Below are positions 11,013 to 20,685 of a stretch of DNA of 64,000 nt, piece after piece; position 1 is the stretch's first letter; each line of letters opens with the position of its first letter. This stretch comes from Allobosea caraganae. Its GTDB lineage: Bacteria > Pseudomonadota > Alphaproteobacteria > Rhizobiales > Beijerinckiaceae. The position numbers and the translations under genes are program-made. The notes below the pieces were generated by a model. That model did not search any database. It saw nothing but the letters and a program-made list of their open reading frames with translations, and was not told the DNA's origin. Where the stretch lies: positions 806,001-870,000 of the forward strand of contig NZ_QQTO01000019.1 in assembly GCF_003351345.1 (NCBI RefSeq), in the 5' to 3' direction.

Positions 11013-14000
11013 TCACATCTCGCGATGCGCGACCTGCGGCACCGCGACCGGCACGGGCTCTGGGGCGATCTCGCTGCGCTCGCCGCGATTGCGGCCGGAG
11101 AGCCAGGTGTCGACCTTGTCGAGATAGAAATAGACCACCGGCGTGATGTAGAGCGTCAGCAGCTGCGAGACGAGCAGGCCGCCGACCACGGCGATGCCGA
11201 GCGGTTGGCGCAGCTCCGCGCCGGCGCCGTGGCCGAGCGCGATCGGCAGCACGCCGAAGATCGCGGCGAAGCTCGTCATCATGATCGGCCGGAAGCGCAC
11301 CAGCGCCGCCTCGCGAATGGCCGATAGCGCGTCGTCGCCCTGCTTGCGCCGCTCGATGGCGAAGTCGACCATCATGATGGCGTTCTTCTTGACGATGCCG
11401 ACCAGCATCAGGATGCCGATGATCGCAATCACCGAGAGGTCGAGGTTGAAATATTGCAGCGCCAGCAGCGCTCCGAGCCCGGCCGAGGGCAGGCCGGAGA
11501 GGATCGTGATCGGATGGATGAAGCTCTCGTAGAGAATGCCGAGGATGATGTAGATCACCAGGATCGCGGCGAAGATCAGCAGGCCCTGGCCCTTCAGCGC
11601 ATCCTGGAAGAGCTGGGCCGAGCCGGCGAAACTGGTCACGATCGAAGCGGGCAGGTTGACGTCGCGCTCGGCGGCGCGGATGGCGTTGACGGCGTCGCCG
11701 AGCGAGATGCCCGGCGCGGTGTTGAACGAGATCGTTACCGCCGGCTGCTGCGAGATGCGGTTGACCGCGAGCGGGCCGACGCTGGGCTTGATCGTCGCCA
11801 CCGCCTCCAGCGGCACGTTGAGCCCGTTCGAGGCCTTGAGCAGCAGGCGCGAGAGCACGGCCGGGTCCTGCTGATAGGCGCGGTTCGCCTCCATGATGAC
11901 CTGGTAGTCGGTCGAGGGCGTGAAGATCGTCGCGATCTGGCGCGAGCCGAAGGCGTTGCCGAGCGCCTGCCTGATCTGGTCGCTGGTGATGCCGAGGCTG
12001 GCGGCGCGCTCGCGGTCGATGTCGATCGAGAGCTGCGGGTTGCGCAGCTGCAGGTCGATATTGGCGTCGCGGAGTTGCGGCAGCTGGGAGAGCCGCTGCT
12101 GCATGATCGGCGCGTAGGAGAAGAGCGCGTTCAGGTCCGGCCCCTGCAGCGAGTAGAGGTACTGCGCGCGCGAGGAGCGGCCGGCGTTGAGGTTGATGTT
12201 CTGCACCTGCTGGAAGACCGCGGTGATGCCCGGCACTTCCGAGGTCGCGCGCCTGAGCCGGGCGATCACCTCCTCGGCCTTGCCGCGCTCGTCCTTGGGC
12301 TTCAGGGCGATGAACATGAAGCCGTTATTGGTGGCGTTGAAGCCGCCGATATTGGAGGTGAGGTAGTCCACCGCCGGGTCGGCCTGGACGATCTCGGCGA
12401 TGCGGATCTGGCGCGCCGCCATCGACTCGAAGGAGGTGTCGGGCGGCCCTTCCGTCGAAGCGCGCAGCAGGCCGGTATCCTCGGTCGGGAAGAAGCCCTT
12501 GGGGATGTCCATGTACATCTGCGCGGAGACGTAGACCGTCGCGAAGGTGAAGATCAGCATGAGGATGCGCGCCTTCAGCACCCAGTCGAGCGTCCAGCGA
12601 TAGGCGCCGAGCATGCCCTGGAAGCCGGCCTCGAAGACGCGCTCGAGCAGGCCCGGCTTCTTGTCGTGGTCGTGCGCCTTGAGGAAGCGGGCGCAGAGCA
12701 TCGGCGTCAGCGTCAGCGAGACGAAGCCGGAGACGATGATCGCGGCCGCGATCGTGCCGGCGAACTCGACGAAGACCTTGCCGACGACGCCGCCCATGAA
12801 GAAGACCGGGATGAAGACGGCGACGAGCGAGATGGTGATCGAGAGGATGGTGAAGCCGATCTCGCGCGAGCCGTCGAGCGCGGCCTGGAACGGCTTCTTG
12901 CCCATCTCGATATGCCGGATGATGTTCTCCAGCATGACGATGGCGTCGTCGACGACGAAGCCGACCGCGAGCGTCAGCGCCAAGAGCGAGATGTTGTCGA
13001 GCGAATAGCCGAGCGCATACATGATCGCGAAGGTGCCGACGAGCGAGATCGGCAGCGCCAGCGTCGGGATCAGCGTCGCCGCCAGGCTCTTCAGGAACAG
13101 GAAGATCACCATGATCACGAGCGTGATCGCGACCATGAGCGAGAATTCGACGTCCTCGACGGCCTCGCGGATCGGGATCGAGCGGTCGTTGAGGACGCTC
13201 AGCTCCATCGCGGCGGGAAGCTGCTCGCGATAGGAGGCGAGGCGCTCCTTGATGCTGTCGACGACCTGGACGGTGTTGGCGTCGGACTGGCGGTAGACCG
13301 CCAGCATGATCGAGCGCTGGCCATTGTACCAGCTGCCGGTCTGGTTGTTCTCGACCGAGTCGTAGACCTGCGCCACGTCCTCGAGCCGGATCGGCACGCC
13401 GTTCTTCTGCGCGATGATCAGGTTGCCGTATTCGCCGGCCCGCTCCATCTGGCCGGTGGCGCCGATCACGGTGCTCTGGTTCTCGCCCCGCAACGTGCCG
13501 ACCGGCGAGTTGGAGTTTGCGGCGGCGATGGCGTTGCGGACGTCGCTGAGCGCTAGCCCGCGCGCCGAGACGGCGTCGGGATTGACCAGCACGCGCACGG
13601 CGTATTTCTGCGCGCCGAAGATGTTGACCTGGGCGACGCCGGGCAGCTGCGAGATCTGCTGCTGCAGGATGGTCTCGCCGAACTCATGCACCTCGTAGAG
13701 CGGCTTGGTGGCCGAGGTCAGCACCATGAACAGCACCGGCTGGTCGGCCGGATTGACCTTCCTGAAGCTCGGCGGCGCAGGGAGTTCGGGCGGCAGGCGC
13801 CGCGTCGTGGCGCTGAGCGCGGCCTGAACGTCGAGGGCGGCGCCGTCGATGTTGCGGTTGAGGTCGAACTGAAGCGTGATCGAGGTCGAGCCGAGCTGCG
13901 AGACCGAGGACATCGCGGTGATGCCGGAGATCGAGGCGAATTCGCGCTCCAGCGGGGCGGCGATGGAGGAGGCCATCGTCTCCGGGCTGGCGCCGGGCAG

Positions 14001-14150
14001 CCGGGCGCTGACGTTGATCGTCGGGAAATCGACGCGGGGCAGGGCCGCGACCGGCAATTGCCGGAAGGCGAAGAACCCGAAGATCAGGAACGTCGCCATC
14101 AGCAGCGTCGTCATCACCGGGCGGCGGATGCAGGCCTCGGGCAGGTTCAT
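11013..14150 (-). CDS. RND efflux transporter permease (AcrB/MdtB-MdtC type)
   Basis: A 1045-residue resistance-nodulation-division pump with the standard 12-helix layout: helix 1 at the N-terminus, a large periplasmic loop, helices 2-6, a second large loop, helices 8-12. The proton-relay aspartates are in 'GFVVDDAIVMLENI' of helix 4. The N-terminus 'MNLPEACIRRPVMTTLLM' resembles MdtB/MdtC/MuxB-type HAE1 pumps. Its start overlaps the stop of the adaptor gene by one base (TGATG), so translation is coupled. Only one permease is present, whereas MdtBC systems use two. No outer-membrane factor gene is in the window. Likely an exporter of drugs, bile-salt-like compounds or flavonoids; substrate unknown. 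Confidence 0.93.
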   Translation of the reverse strand: MNLPEACIRRPVMTTLLMATFLIFGFFAFRQLPVAALPRVDFPTINVSARLPGASPETMASSIAAPLEREFASISGITAMSSVSQLGSTSITLQFDLNRNIDGAALDVQAALSATTRRLPPELPAPPSFRKVNPADQPVLFMVLTSATKPLYEVHEFGETILQQQISQLPGVAQVNIFGAQKYAVRVLVNPDAVSARGLALSDVRNAIAAANSNSPVGTLRGENQSTVIGATGQMERAGEYGNLIIAQKNGVPIRLEDVAQVYDSVENNQTGSWYNGQRSIMLAVYRQSDANTVQVVDSIKERLASYREQLPAAMELSVLNDRSIPIREAVEDVEFSLMVAITLVIMVIFLFLKSLAATLIPTLALPISLVGTFAIMYALGYSLDNISLLALTLAVGFVVDDAIVMLENIIRHIEMGKKPFQAALDGSREIGFTILSITISLVAVFIPVFFMGGVVGKVFVEFAGTIAAAIIVSGFVSLTLTPMLCARFLKAHDHDKKPGLLERVFEAGFQGMLGAYRWTLDWVLKARILMLIFTFATVYVSAQMYMDIPKGFFPTEDTGLLRASTEGPPDTSFESMAARQIRIAEIVQADPAVDYLTSNIGGFNATNNGFMFIALKPKDERGKAEEVIARLRRATSEVPGITAVFQQVQNINLNAGRSSRAQYLYSLQGPDLNALFSYAPIMQQRLSQLPQLRDANIDLQLRNPQLSIDIDRERAASLGITSDQIRQALGNAFGSRQIATIFTPSTDYQVIMEANRAYQQDPAVLSRLLLKASNGLNVPLEAVATIKPSVGPLAVNRISQQPAVTISFNTAPGISLGDAVNAIRAAERDVNLPASIVTSFAGSAQLFQDALKGQGLLIFAAILVIYIILGILYESFIHPITILSGLPSAGLGALLALQYFNLDLSVIAIIGILMLVGIVKKNAIMMVDFAIERRKQGDDALSAIREAALVRFRPIMMTSFAAIFGVLPIALGHGAGAELRQPLGIAVVGGLLVSQLLTLYITPVVYFYLDKVDTWLSGRNRGERSEIAPEPVPVAVPQVAHREM

Positions 14151-15400
14151 CAGCCTGCGCTCCCGCGCTGCGAGGTCAGGTTCCCCGGCGGCTTCTGGCC
14201 GCCGCGATTGCGCTCGACGGTGCGGGCGCCGTCGGTCAGCAGGAGCTGCCCGTCGATCACCACGGTCTCGTCGCCCTTCAGGCCGGACGAGAGCACGACG
14301 CGGTCATCGATGGTGCGGTCGACCGTGACCGGGCGGGCGCGGGCGGTGCCGTCCTCGATGACGAAGACGAAGGTGCCGTTCTGGCCGTTCTGCACGGCCT
14401 CGCGCGGCACGGTCAGCGCCTCGGGATCGACGCGCAGGGTGACGCGGACCTGGCAGAGCGCGCCCGGCCACAGCGTCTCCTCGGGATTGTCGAAGATGGC
14501 GCGCATCTGGATCGTGCCGGTCGTGGCGTCGACCATGTTGTCGATCACCGCGATCTTGCCCTCGACGCCCTTGGGCGCGCCGTGCTGGGTGGCGAGCACG
14601 ACCGCGGTGCCGCTCGTCATCGCGGCGCGGATATCGGGGAGATGGCGCTGCGGCAGGGAGAACGAGACGTAGATCGGGTCGATCTGGTTGATCGTTACCA
14701 GCGTGGTCGAGTTGTCGCCGGTCTTGGCGATGTTGCCTTCCTTCAGGCCGGCGACGCCGATGCGGCCCGAGACCGGAGCGGTGATGGTGTAATAGGTGAG
14801 CTGGACCTTGAGGCTGTCGACGAAAGCCTCGCCGCCGCGAATGCTGGCCTTCAGCGTCGCGACCTGAGTGCGGGCGGTGTCGAGGCGCTGGTCGGTGGCG
14901 AATTCGCGCTTGGCGAGCTCCTCCGCCCGGCGCAGCTCCGACTCGGCCGAGCTGAGCGAGGCCTTGTCGCGGGCGACATTGGCCTCGGCCTGCCGCAGCA
15001 GCGATTCAACCAGGCGGGAATCGAGCCGGAAGAGCACGTCGCCCTTCTTGACGTAGCCGCCATCCTTGAAGCCGACCTCGGTGATCTGGGTGTCGACGCG
15101 CGAGCGCACCGTGACCGTCGAGATCGCCTGGACCGTGCCGATCGCATCGAGCCTGACCGGCATCGGCTTCCGCTCGACCTTGGCGGTGACGATCGTGACC
15201 GGCGGGCGCTGCGGCGCGGCCTGGCGCCCCTGCTGGGCGGGGCGCTGCGTGGCCTCGGCATAGGGCGGGATCAACTTGCCGTAGGGGATGCGGTCGAGCG
15301 GCCAGGGCACCTGCCGCCCGGTATAGTGGAAACCCGCGCCGGCGCCGACCGCACCGATCACGGCCAGGACAGCGACGCGTCCGAGAGTCAGAACTGCCAT
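14150..15400 (-). CDS. RND efflux periplasmic adaptor subunit (membrane fusion protein)
   Basis: A 416-residue membrane fusion protein of the MdtA type. It has an N-terminal anchor (about residues 1-25), a Pro/Gln-rich linker, a first lipoyl half 'GTVQAISTVTVRSRVDTQI', a coiled-coil hairpin around residues 125-185 ('SSAESELRRAEELAKREFATD'-like heptads), the second lipoyl half 'APVSGRIGVAGLKEGN', then beta-barrel and membrane-proximal domains. The ATG at 15400 has AAGG six bases upstream; an in-frame start 25 codons earlier lacks the family N-terminus. First gene of a two-gene operon with the pump. Confidence 0.92.
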   Translation of the reverse strand: MAVLTLGRVAVLAVIGAVGAGAGFHYTGRQVPWPLDRIPYGKLIPPYAEATQRPAQQGRQAAPQRPPVTIVTAKVERKPMPVRLDAIGTVQAISTVTVRSRVDTQITEVGFKDGGYVKKGDVLFRLDSRLVESLLRQAEANVARDKASLSSAESELRRAEELAKREFATDQRLDTARTQVATLKASIRGGEAFVDSLKVQLTYYTITAPVSGRIGVAGLKEGNIAKTGDNSTTLVTINQIDPIYVSFSLPQRHLPDIRAAMTSGTAVVLATQHGAPKGVEGKIAVIDNMVDATTGTIQMRAIFDNPEETLWPGALCQVRVTLRVDPEALTVPREAVQNGQNGTFVFVIEDGTARARPVTVDRTIDDRVVLSSGLKGDETVVIDGQLLLTDGARTVERNRGGQKPPGNLTSQRGSAG

Positions 15401-15604
15401 GCGAAACCTTGCGCCAGTGGAGGACAGCCCCTGAACCAATTGGAACGGTCGTCCCCCAAACCGTCCTAGCCGCAAGGACTTACGATGCCGCGAGCCGGTA
15501 TGGTGCGCAAGCGCCTAACGGGGTTTATTATGAATTGTAGCGCGCTTGTGACAGTTTTTGCCCGCGAATACGTTCGCAGGTGCAGCATTCGTCGTGCGTG
15601 TACT

Positions 15605-16015
15605 TCATAGCATCGTGGTCAGGATACTGATCCACATGCAAACCAAGCATGCGATGCCGAGCCCGAACACGATCGCGCGCAGGTGCAGCCGGTTCGAGCC
15701 GACATGGACGAACGTGTGCACCACGCGCGAGAGCACGAAGAGCCAGGCGAGCACGGCCATCAGGGTGCCGACGGCGCCGACCTCCATCGCCACCATGATC
15801 AGCGCGAAGAAGAGGACCGGCGCCTCGAACTGGTTGGTGTAGTTGGCGGCGGCCAGTCGCGCCGGCTCGGGATAGCGCTCTGTCGAGACCGCGACATCGG
15901 CAGGGCTCACCGCCTTGTCGAGGAAGGCGCGGCGCCGGCGCACGAAGACGATGCCTAGGACGATGAAGGTCCAGAGGATCTGGGCGAGCGCCGGATAGAT
16001 CAGCTTCAGCGTCAT
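15605..16015 (-). CDS. MAPEG family membrane protein
   Basis: A 136-residue protein with four predicted helices. It has the MAPEG pattern: a helix, then 'RLAAANYTNQFEAPVLFFALIMVA', where the N..E-P motif sits at the start of helix 2, then 'SRVVHTFVHVGSNRLHLRAIVFGLG'. Eukaryotic MAPEG proteins make leukotrienes or conjugate glutathione; bacterial ones are uncharacterised. GAGGGA precedes the ATG. It is downstream of guaB, with the palindromic repeat 16056-16168 between them. Confidence 0.85.
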   Translation of the reverse strand: MTLKLIYPALAQILWTFIVLGIVFVRRRRAFLDKAVSPADVAVSTERYPEPARLAAANYTNQFEAPVLFFALIMVAMEVGAVGTLMAVLAWLFVLSRVVHTFVHVGSNRLHLRAIVFGLGIACLVCMWISILTTML

Positions 16016-16055
16016 CGTTCCCTCATCATGCGCGGCGCAGGCCCACTTATAGCAG

Positions 16056-16168
16056 CTCAGCCCTCATCCCGAGGAGCGATCGCAGATCGCGTCTCGAAGG
16101 ATGCTCCAGAGCGCGCTGGAGCATCCTTCGAGACGCCGCTAAAGCGGCTCCTCAGGATGAGGGCTGAG
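16056..16168. repeat. 113-bp palindromic intergenic repeat
   Basis: Outer arms 'ctcagccctcatcc..gaggagc' and 'gctcctcaggatgagggctgag' plus inner arms 'gcgtctcgaaggatgctcca' and their complement form a nearly complete hairpin centred near 16112. Repeats of the 'ctcatcctgaggagc / cgaaggatgctcc' type are abundant in Bradyrhizobium and relatives. Lying downstream of guaB, it may limit read-through. Confidence 0.85.
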
Positions 16169-16181
16169 AGATCAGCCCCCG

Positions 16182-17675
16182 TCAGGAGCGCGTCGGGTAG
16201 TTCGGGCTCTCGCGCACGATCGTCACGTCATGGACATGGCTCTCGCGCAGGCCGGCGCTGGTGATGCGGATGAAGCGGGCCTTGTTGCGGTAGTCGGCGA
16301 GGTCCTTGCCGCCGACATAGCCCATGGCGGCGCGCAGGCCGCCGGCGAGCTGGTGCAGCACGCCCGAGACCGGGCCCTTATAGGCGACCTGGCCTTCGAT
16401 CCCTTCCGGAACAAGCTTCAGCGAGTCCTTGATATCCTGCTGGAAATAGCGATCGGCCGAGCCCCGCGCCATTGCCCCGACCGAACCCATGCCGCGATAG
16501 GATTTGTAGGAGCGGCCCTGGTAGAGGAAGACCTCGCCGGGGGTCTCGTCGGTGCCCGCGAGCAGCGAGCCGACCATGGCGCAGGAGGCGCCGGCGGCGA
16601 GCGCCTTGGCGAGGTCGCCGGAATACTTGATGCCGCCATCGGCGATGATCGGGATGCCGGCCTTGGCCCCGGCCGAGGCCGCGTCCATCACCGCGGTGAG
16701 CTGCGGCACGCCGACGCCGGCGACGATTCGGGTGGTGCAGATCGAGCCCGGGCCGATGCCGACCTTGATCGCATCCGCGCCGGCATCGATCAGCGCCTGG
16801 GCGCCGCCGGCGGTCGCGACGTTGCCGGCGATGACCTGCACGGCGTTGGAGAGCTTCTTCACGCGGGTGACGGCCTCCAGCACCTTGGCGGAATGGCCGT
16901 GGGCGGTGTCGACGACGATGATGTCGACGCCGGCATCGATCAGCAGCTCAGAGCGCTCGAAGCCGAGGTCGCCGGTCGTGGTCGCGGCGGCGACGAGGAG
17001 GCGCCCCTGCGAATCCTTGGCGGCGTGCGGGTGGGCGACCTGCTTCTCCATGTCCTTGACGGTGATCAGGCCGATGCAGCGGTAGTGATCGTCGACGACG
17101 AGCAGCTTCTCGATGCGGAACTGGTGGAGGAGGCGGCGGGCCTCGTCCTGCGTCACGCCCTCGCGAACCGTGATCAGCCGATCCTTGGTCATGATCTCGT
17201 GGACGGGCTGGTCGGGATTGGCGGCGAAGCGGACGTCGCGGTTGGTCAGGATGCCGACGAGCTTGCCCTTGTGGCCCTGCGGGCCGCGCTCGACCACCGG
17301 AATGCCGGAGATCGAATAGCGCTTCATCAGGGCGAGCGCGTCGCCCAGCGTCTCGTCGGGGAAGATGGTGATCGGGTTCGTCACCATGCCCGATTCGTAT
17401 TTCTTGACGAGCCGGACCTGCTCGGCCTGCTGGTCGGCCTCGAGATTGCGATGGATGACGCCGAGGCCGCCGGCCTGGGCCATGGCGATCGCCATGTTCG
17501 CTTCCGTCACCGTATCCATCGCCGAAGCGATGATCGGCAGGTTGAGCGAGATCGTCTTGGTCAGTTTCGTGCTGACATCGACATCGGCCGGCATGACCTC
17601 GGAGGGGCCCGGCTCGAGCAGCACGTCGTCGAAGGTCAGACCGTCGCGGATAAGGCCGTCAGTGTGGATGGTCAT
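16182..17675 (-). CDS. guaB: IMP dehydrogenase
   Basis: A 497-residue enzyme that oxidises IMP to XMP with NAD, the committed step of GMP synthesis. The catalytic Cys313 is in '[12 protein letters not shown]'. The paired CBS regulatory domains occupy about residues 100-215, and 'VVDTAHGHS' and '[10 protein letters not shown]' mark the IMP site. The ATG at 17675 has GGAG six bases upstream and begins 'MTIHTDGLI'. A much longer in-frame reading upstream is translated noise and overlaps the next gene. Length matches bacterial GuaB (about 490-500). Confidence 0.97.
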   Translation of the reverse strand: MTIHTDGLIRDGLTFDDVLLEPGPSEVMPADVDVSTKLTKTISLNLPIIASAMDTVTEANMAIAMAQAGGLGVIHRNLEADQQAEQVRLVKKYESGMVTNPITIFPDETLGDALALMKRYSISGIPVVERGPQGHKGKLVGILTNRDVRFAANPDQPVHEIMTKDRLITVREGVTQDEARRLLHQFRIEKLLVVDDHYRCIGLITVKDMEKQVAHPHAAKDSQGRLLVAAATTTGDLGFERSELLIDAGVDIIVVDTAHGHSAKVLEAVTRVKKLSNAVQVIAGNVATAGGAQALIDAGADAIKVGIGPGSICTTRIVAGVGVPQLTAVMDAASAGAKAGIPIIADGGIKYSGDLAKALAAGASCAMVGSLLAGTDETPGEVFLYQGRSYKSYRGMGSVGAMARGSADRYFQQDIKDSLKLVPEGIEGQVAYKGPVSGVLHQLAGGLRAAMGYVGGKDLADYRNKARFIRITSAGLRESHVHDVTIVRESPNYPTRS

Positions 17676-17868
17676 CGTCAACTCCGGGGCCGGCCTGACC
17701 GGCATTGTGCGGGTGCGAGCAAGGCTGCCCGCAACCGAGTTGACGAGGCCCGTTATCATGCGCGCGGCGCTGCCGCTAGAGCAGCGGCGAAAAAATCCGC
17801 GCGGTTTGTGCGGTGCGACGAGCGGCCGCGCCGGCGGGCATCGCCCGCGTGGCGCGGCCGAGGGGCGT

Positions 17869-18213
17869 TCAGCGCGTGGTATGGGCCGAGCGCGGAGCAG
17901 TCTGCGGGGCGGCTGCCGGGGTGGACGGCCGCACCATGACGCAGCCGGCGCCGGTAAACATGCTGCCCTGCGCGTCAGCCAGAGCCTGGCAATTGTTCTG
18001 CTGCATGCAGAAGCGCTCCCTGTTCGCATCGCCGTAGTTCTGCGGCGAGTTGGCGAACGTGCACACTTTCCTCCAGTCGGTATCCATCGCCTTGGCGGGC
18101 GCCGGCGCTAGTGCGGAAGCGGCCCAGGCCGCGCCCAGGACGAACGCCAACTGTCCGAGCCTGACGCCGCTGATGCGGTTCAGAACCGGCGAATTCTTTG
18201 CTTGGCTAACCAT
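17869..18213 (-). CDS. Small secreted Cys-containing protein (paralogue 1)
   Basis: A 114-residue protein with a signal peptide (about residues 1-43, ending 'APAKA') and a mature domain with four cysteines: C-T-F near the start, then 'FCMQQNNCQ', then 'GAGCV'. The pattern C-x-F-x-x-S-P-Q-x-Y..C-M-x4-C-Q-x2-A-x3-G..G-C is shared with the neighbouring gene at 18580-18900. The spacing recalls DUF3551-type small exported proteins of Rhizobiales, but I cannot confirm membership. GAGGT precedes the ATG. The C-terminus is Pro/Ala/Thr-rich. Function unknown; two disulfides are likely. Confidence 0.65.
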   Translation of the reverse strand: MVSQAKNSPVLNRISGVRLGQLAFVLGAAWAASALAPAPAKAMDTDWRKVCTFANSPQNYGDANRERFCMQQNNCQALADAQGSMFTGAGCVMVRPSTPAAAPQTAPRSAHTTR

Positions 18214-18579
18214 GATGCACCTCTTGGGCGAACATTCGTGGCTGAACGGGGGTCCAACCGCGCCTCAGCATCGGTGTGAGGCAACCGCTAGATGGTGATC
18301 TCCGCGAGGCGCATAGACTGCTCCAAACGCATGGCTGACCTGATATTCACGATCTCGTTATGCAGTCGGCGCATCACTTCCGGCGCCGGTGCGTTTTCGT
18401 GCCGGCCCGCCGTCGCGCGGCAGCGTTCGTTCAGGGCGCCGCTTGATCGCGGCTGCGCAGCCGCCTGGCGGGGATGCGGTCGCGCCCGATTGCCGGCGGG
18501 CGAGTTCGGGCGCGAAGGCACCTCGCGACGTGACGGGAAGCCCGCCGGCTCCTGTCGAACCGGCCGGGCAACCGTCCCG
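18214..18579. other. Intergenic region between the two paralogous secreted-protein genes
   Basis: No convincing gene is seen. Bases 18329-18373 resemble bases 18998-19041 upstream of the other paralogue, so the regulatory region was duplicated together with the gene. The remainder is GC-rich with several short inverted repeats. Confidence 0.5.
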
Positions 18580-18900
18580 TCAGCGCCTGACGGTCGTATG
18601 CGCCGTCGGGGCCTCGGCGATGACGCGTTGCGGCGAAATGCCGAAGCAGCCATCCTGGTAGATCGTGTGGCCCGCCTGGTTGGCGATGATCTGGCAATCC
18701 CGCATGTGCATGCAGGGATCGTAGTCCAGGTCCGCGCCCTCGTATTGCGGGGTCGAGGTGAAGTGGCAGGCATCCGCATAGGTGGTCGTGGCGGCATTCG
18801 CGGGCGAAGCGGCGCCAAGGAGCGCAACTCCGCCGAGCATTGCCAGTCCGAGCGCAGCGAAGCTTAGCCGCGGGGTGATTGCCTGGGAGACGTTGAACAT
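18580..18900 (-). CDS. Small secreted Cys-containing protein (paralogue 2)
   Basis: A 106-residue protein: signal peptide residues about 1-37, ending 'ASPANA', then a mature domain with 'ACHFTSTPQYEG', 'PCMHMRDCQ' and 'QDGCFG'. The four Cys and the residues around them match the gene at 17869-18213. The ATG at 18900 is favoured by GGAGG five bases upstream; the frame is open further up but the extra sequence has no export signal. With its paralogue it makes a tandem duplication between guaB and an MFS gene. Function unknown. Confidence 0.7.
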   Translation of the reverse strand: MFNVSQAITPRLSFAALGLAMLGGVALLGAASPANAATTTYADACHFTSTPQYEGADLDYDPCMHMRDCQIIANQAGHTIYQDGCFGISPQRVIAEAPTAHTTVRR

Positions 18901-19116
18901 GGGAACCTCCGAACCATCAGAGTGATCGCGCCCCACTATCGTCTGGTTGAGCAGACCTATTAGAGTTGGGAAGCCGCAGCCCGGCATGGCAGTGGCGCAT
19001 GCGGACCTGAGCTTCACGATTTGGTTATGCGGCCGGCGCAACGCCGATCCTCGCAGGGGCTTTCTTCTCTCGTCAGCGTCGAGATGCCGCAGTAAAGCAG
19101 GGACGCGACACCACCC

Positions 19117-20571
19117 TTGAAAGCCCCAATCTTGCAGCGCTCACAAATCCTGCCCCTGATCGTCGCTTGCGCGCTGTTCATGGAGAACACGGACTCGACC
19201 GTGATCGCGACCTCGCTGCCGATGATCGCGCAGTCGCTCGGCGAGGATCCGATCGCGCTCAAGCTGGCGCTGACCTCCTATCTCGTCTCGCTCGCGGTAT
19301 TCATCCCGATCTCGGGCTGGATGGCTGACAAGTTCGGGGCGCGCACGATCTTCCGGGCCGCGATCGGCGTCTTCATGTTCGGCTCGATCCTGTGCGCGAT
19401 GTCGAACTCGCTCGGCGCCTTCGTCGGGGCGCGCTTCGTCCAGGGCATGGGCGGGGCGATGATGGTGCCGGTCGGGCGGCTCGTCATCCTGCGCAGCGTC
19501 GAGAAATCGCAGATCGTCAGCGCGCTGGCCTACCTGACGATCCCGGCGCTGGTCGGCCCCGTGGTCGGGCCGCCGCTCGGCGGCTTCATCACGACCTATT
19601 TCGACTGGCGCTGGATCTTCTTCATCAACATCCCGATCGGCCTCGTCGGCATCGTGCTGTCGAGCCTGTTCTTCGAGGACATCCGCGAGGAGGACGTCGC
19701 GCCGCTCGACATCAAGGGCTTCCTGCTCTCGTCGTTCGGCTTCGCCGCGCTGATGCTGGGCCTGGCGACCGGCGGGCGCCATCTCGTGCCCGAGGCGGTG
19801 TCCTATGGCTGCGTCGCCGCCGGCATCGCGGCGCTCTGGGCCTATCTGGTCCATGCCCGCAGCGTGAAGTACCCGGTGCTCAACCTCGACCTGCTGCGCA
19901 TCCCGACCTACCGCATCGGCGTCATCGGCGGCTCGGTCTTCCGCGTCGGCATCGGCGCGATCCCGTTCCTCCTGCCGCTGATGCTGCAGCTCGGCTTCGG
20001 CTACGATCCGTTCCACTCGGGCTTGATCACCTTCGCCTCGGCCGCCGGCGCGCTGATCATGAAGACCTTGGCCAAGACCATCCTGTCCCGCTACGGCTTC
20101 CGCAACGTCCTGACCTTCAACGCGCTGCTGGGCGCCGGCTTCCTGGCGGCCTCCGGCCTGTTCACCTCGGCGACGCCGCAATGGCTGATGCTGATCGTGC
20201 TCTTGGTCGGCGGCTGCTTCCGCTCGCTGCAATTCACCGGCATCAACGCGCTGAGCTACGCCGACGTCTCGAACCGCGACATGTCGAGCGCGACCAGCCT
20301 CTCCAGCGTGGCGCAGCAATTGTCGCTCAGCCTCGGCGTCACCATCGGCGCCTTCGCGCTGGAGACGGCCAATGTTTTCAACGGCGGCAAAGCGCTCGGC
20401 GCGCAGGATTTCTGGCCGGCCTTCGTCGTGGTCGGCCTGATCTCGGCCTCGTCGATCATGTGGATGGTGCGGCTCACGCCCGATGCCGGCGCAGAGGTCT
20501 CAGGCCACGCCCCGATCAGCGCCCGCAAGGCGACGGCAAGCGCGATCGCGGACCAGAAGCCGGTGGATTGA
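19117..20571 (+). CDS. MFS transporter, DHA2 (EmrB/QacA) type
   Basis: A 484-residue multidrug-type proton antiporter with about 14 hydrophobic segments. The motif A loop is 'GWMADKFGART' and the motif C helix is 'ALVGPVVGPPLGGFI'; the acidic 'ENTDSTVIATSLP' in helix 1 is typical of DHA2. The start is TTG at 19117, placed so that helix 1 is preceded by a short cytoplasmic tail; no good Shine-Dalgarno is seen, so the start is uncertain. It is divergent from the secreted-protein genes and convergent with the phosphotransferase gene, with the two-hairpin repeat between. Confidence 0.88.
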   Translation: MKAPILQRSQILPLIVACALFMENTDSTVIATSLPMIAQSLGEDPIALKLALTSYLVSLAVFIPISGWMADKFGARTIFRAAIGVFMFGSILCAMSNSLGAFVGARFVQGMGGAMMVPVGRLVILRSVEKSQIVSALAYLTIPALVGPVVGPPLGGFITTYFDWRWIFFINIPIGLVGIVLSSLFFEDIREEDVAPLDIKGFLLSSFGFAALMLGLATGGRHLVPEAVSYGCVAAGIAALWAYLVHARSVKYPVLNLDLLRIPTYRIGVIGGSVFRVGIGAIPFLLPLMLQLGFGYDPFHSGLITFASAAGALIMKTLAKTILSRYGFRNVLTFNALLGAGFLAASGLFTSATPQWLMLIVLLVGGCFRSLQFTGINALSYADVSNRDMSSATSLSSVAQQLSLSLGVTIGAFALETANVFNGGKALGAQDFWPAFVVVGLISASSIMWMVRLTPDAGAEVSGHAPISARKATASAIADQKPVD

Positions 20572-20580
20572 TCAGGTCGG

Positions 20581-20685
20581 CTAGACCGCCGTGCGTCCTA
20601 TCGGACGCAGAGTGGCGATCTAGGCCTTTGTTATTGCATCGGATCTTTCCGAAAACCGGATTCCACTTTTCGGTCCGATGCTCTA
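20581..20685. repeat. Two-hairpin repeat, copy A
   Basis: The element pairs ctaga.cgcc with ggcgatctag around an inner hairpin tgcgtcc / ggacgca, then has a second hairpin gcatcgga / tccgatgc. A near-copy lies at 44272-44375. Both sit between convergent genes. The minus-strand phosphotransferase stop codon (20683-20685) is made by the last three bases of this repeat. It probably serves as a bidirectional terminator. Confidence 0.85.

Noticed and set aside
11454..13556. A 700-codon open frame antisense to the RND permease gene
   Set aside because: Composition (Arg/Asp/Glu/His repeats) is the usual shadow of a GC-rich gene; no start signal or family likeness.
16182..18029. A longer guaB starting 118 codons further upstream
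   Set aside because: The extra part overlaps the secreted-protein gene, is low-complexity, and the ATG at 17675 has a good Shine-Dalgarno and the family N-terminus.
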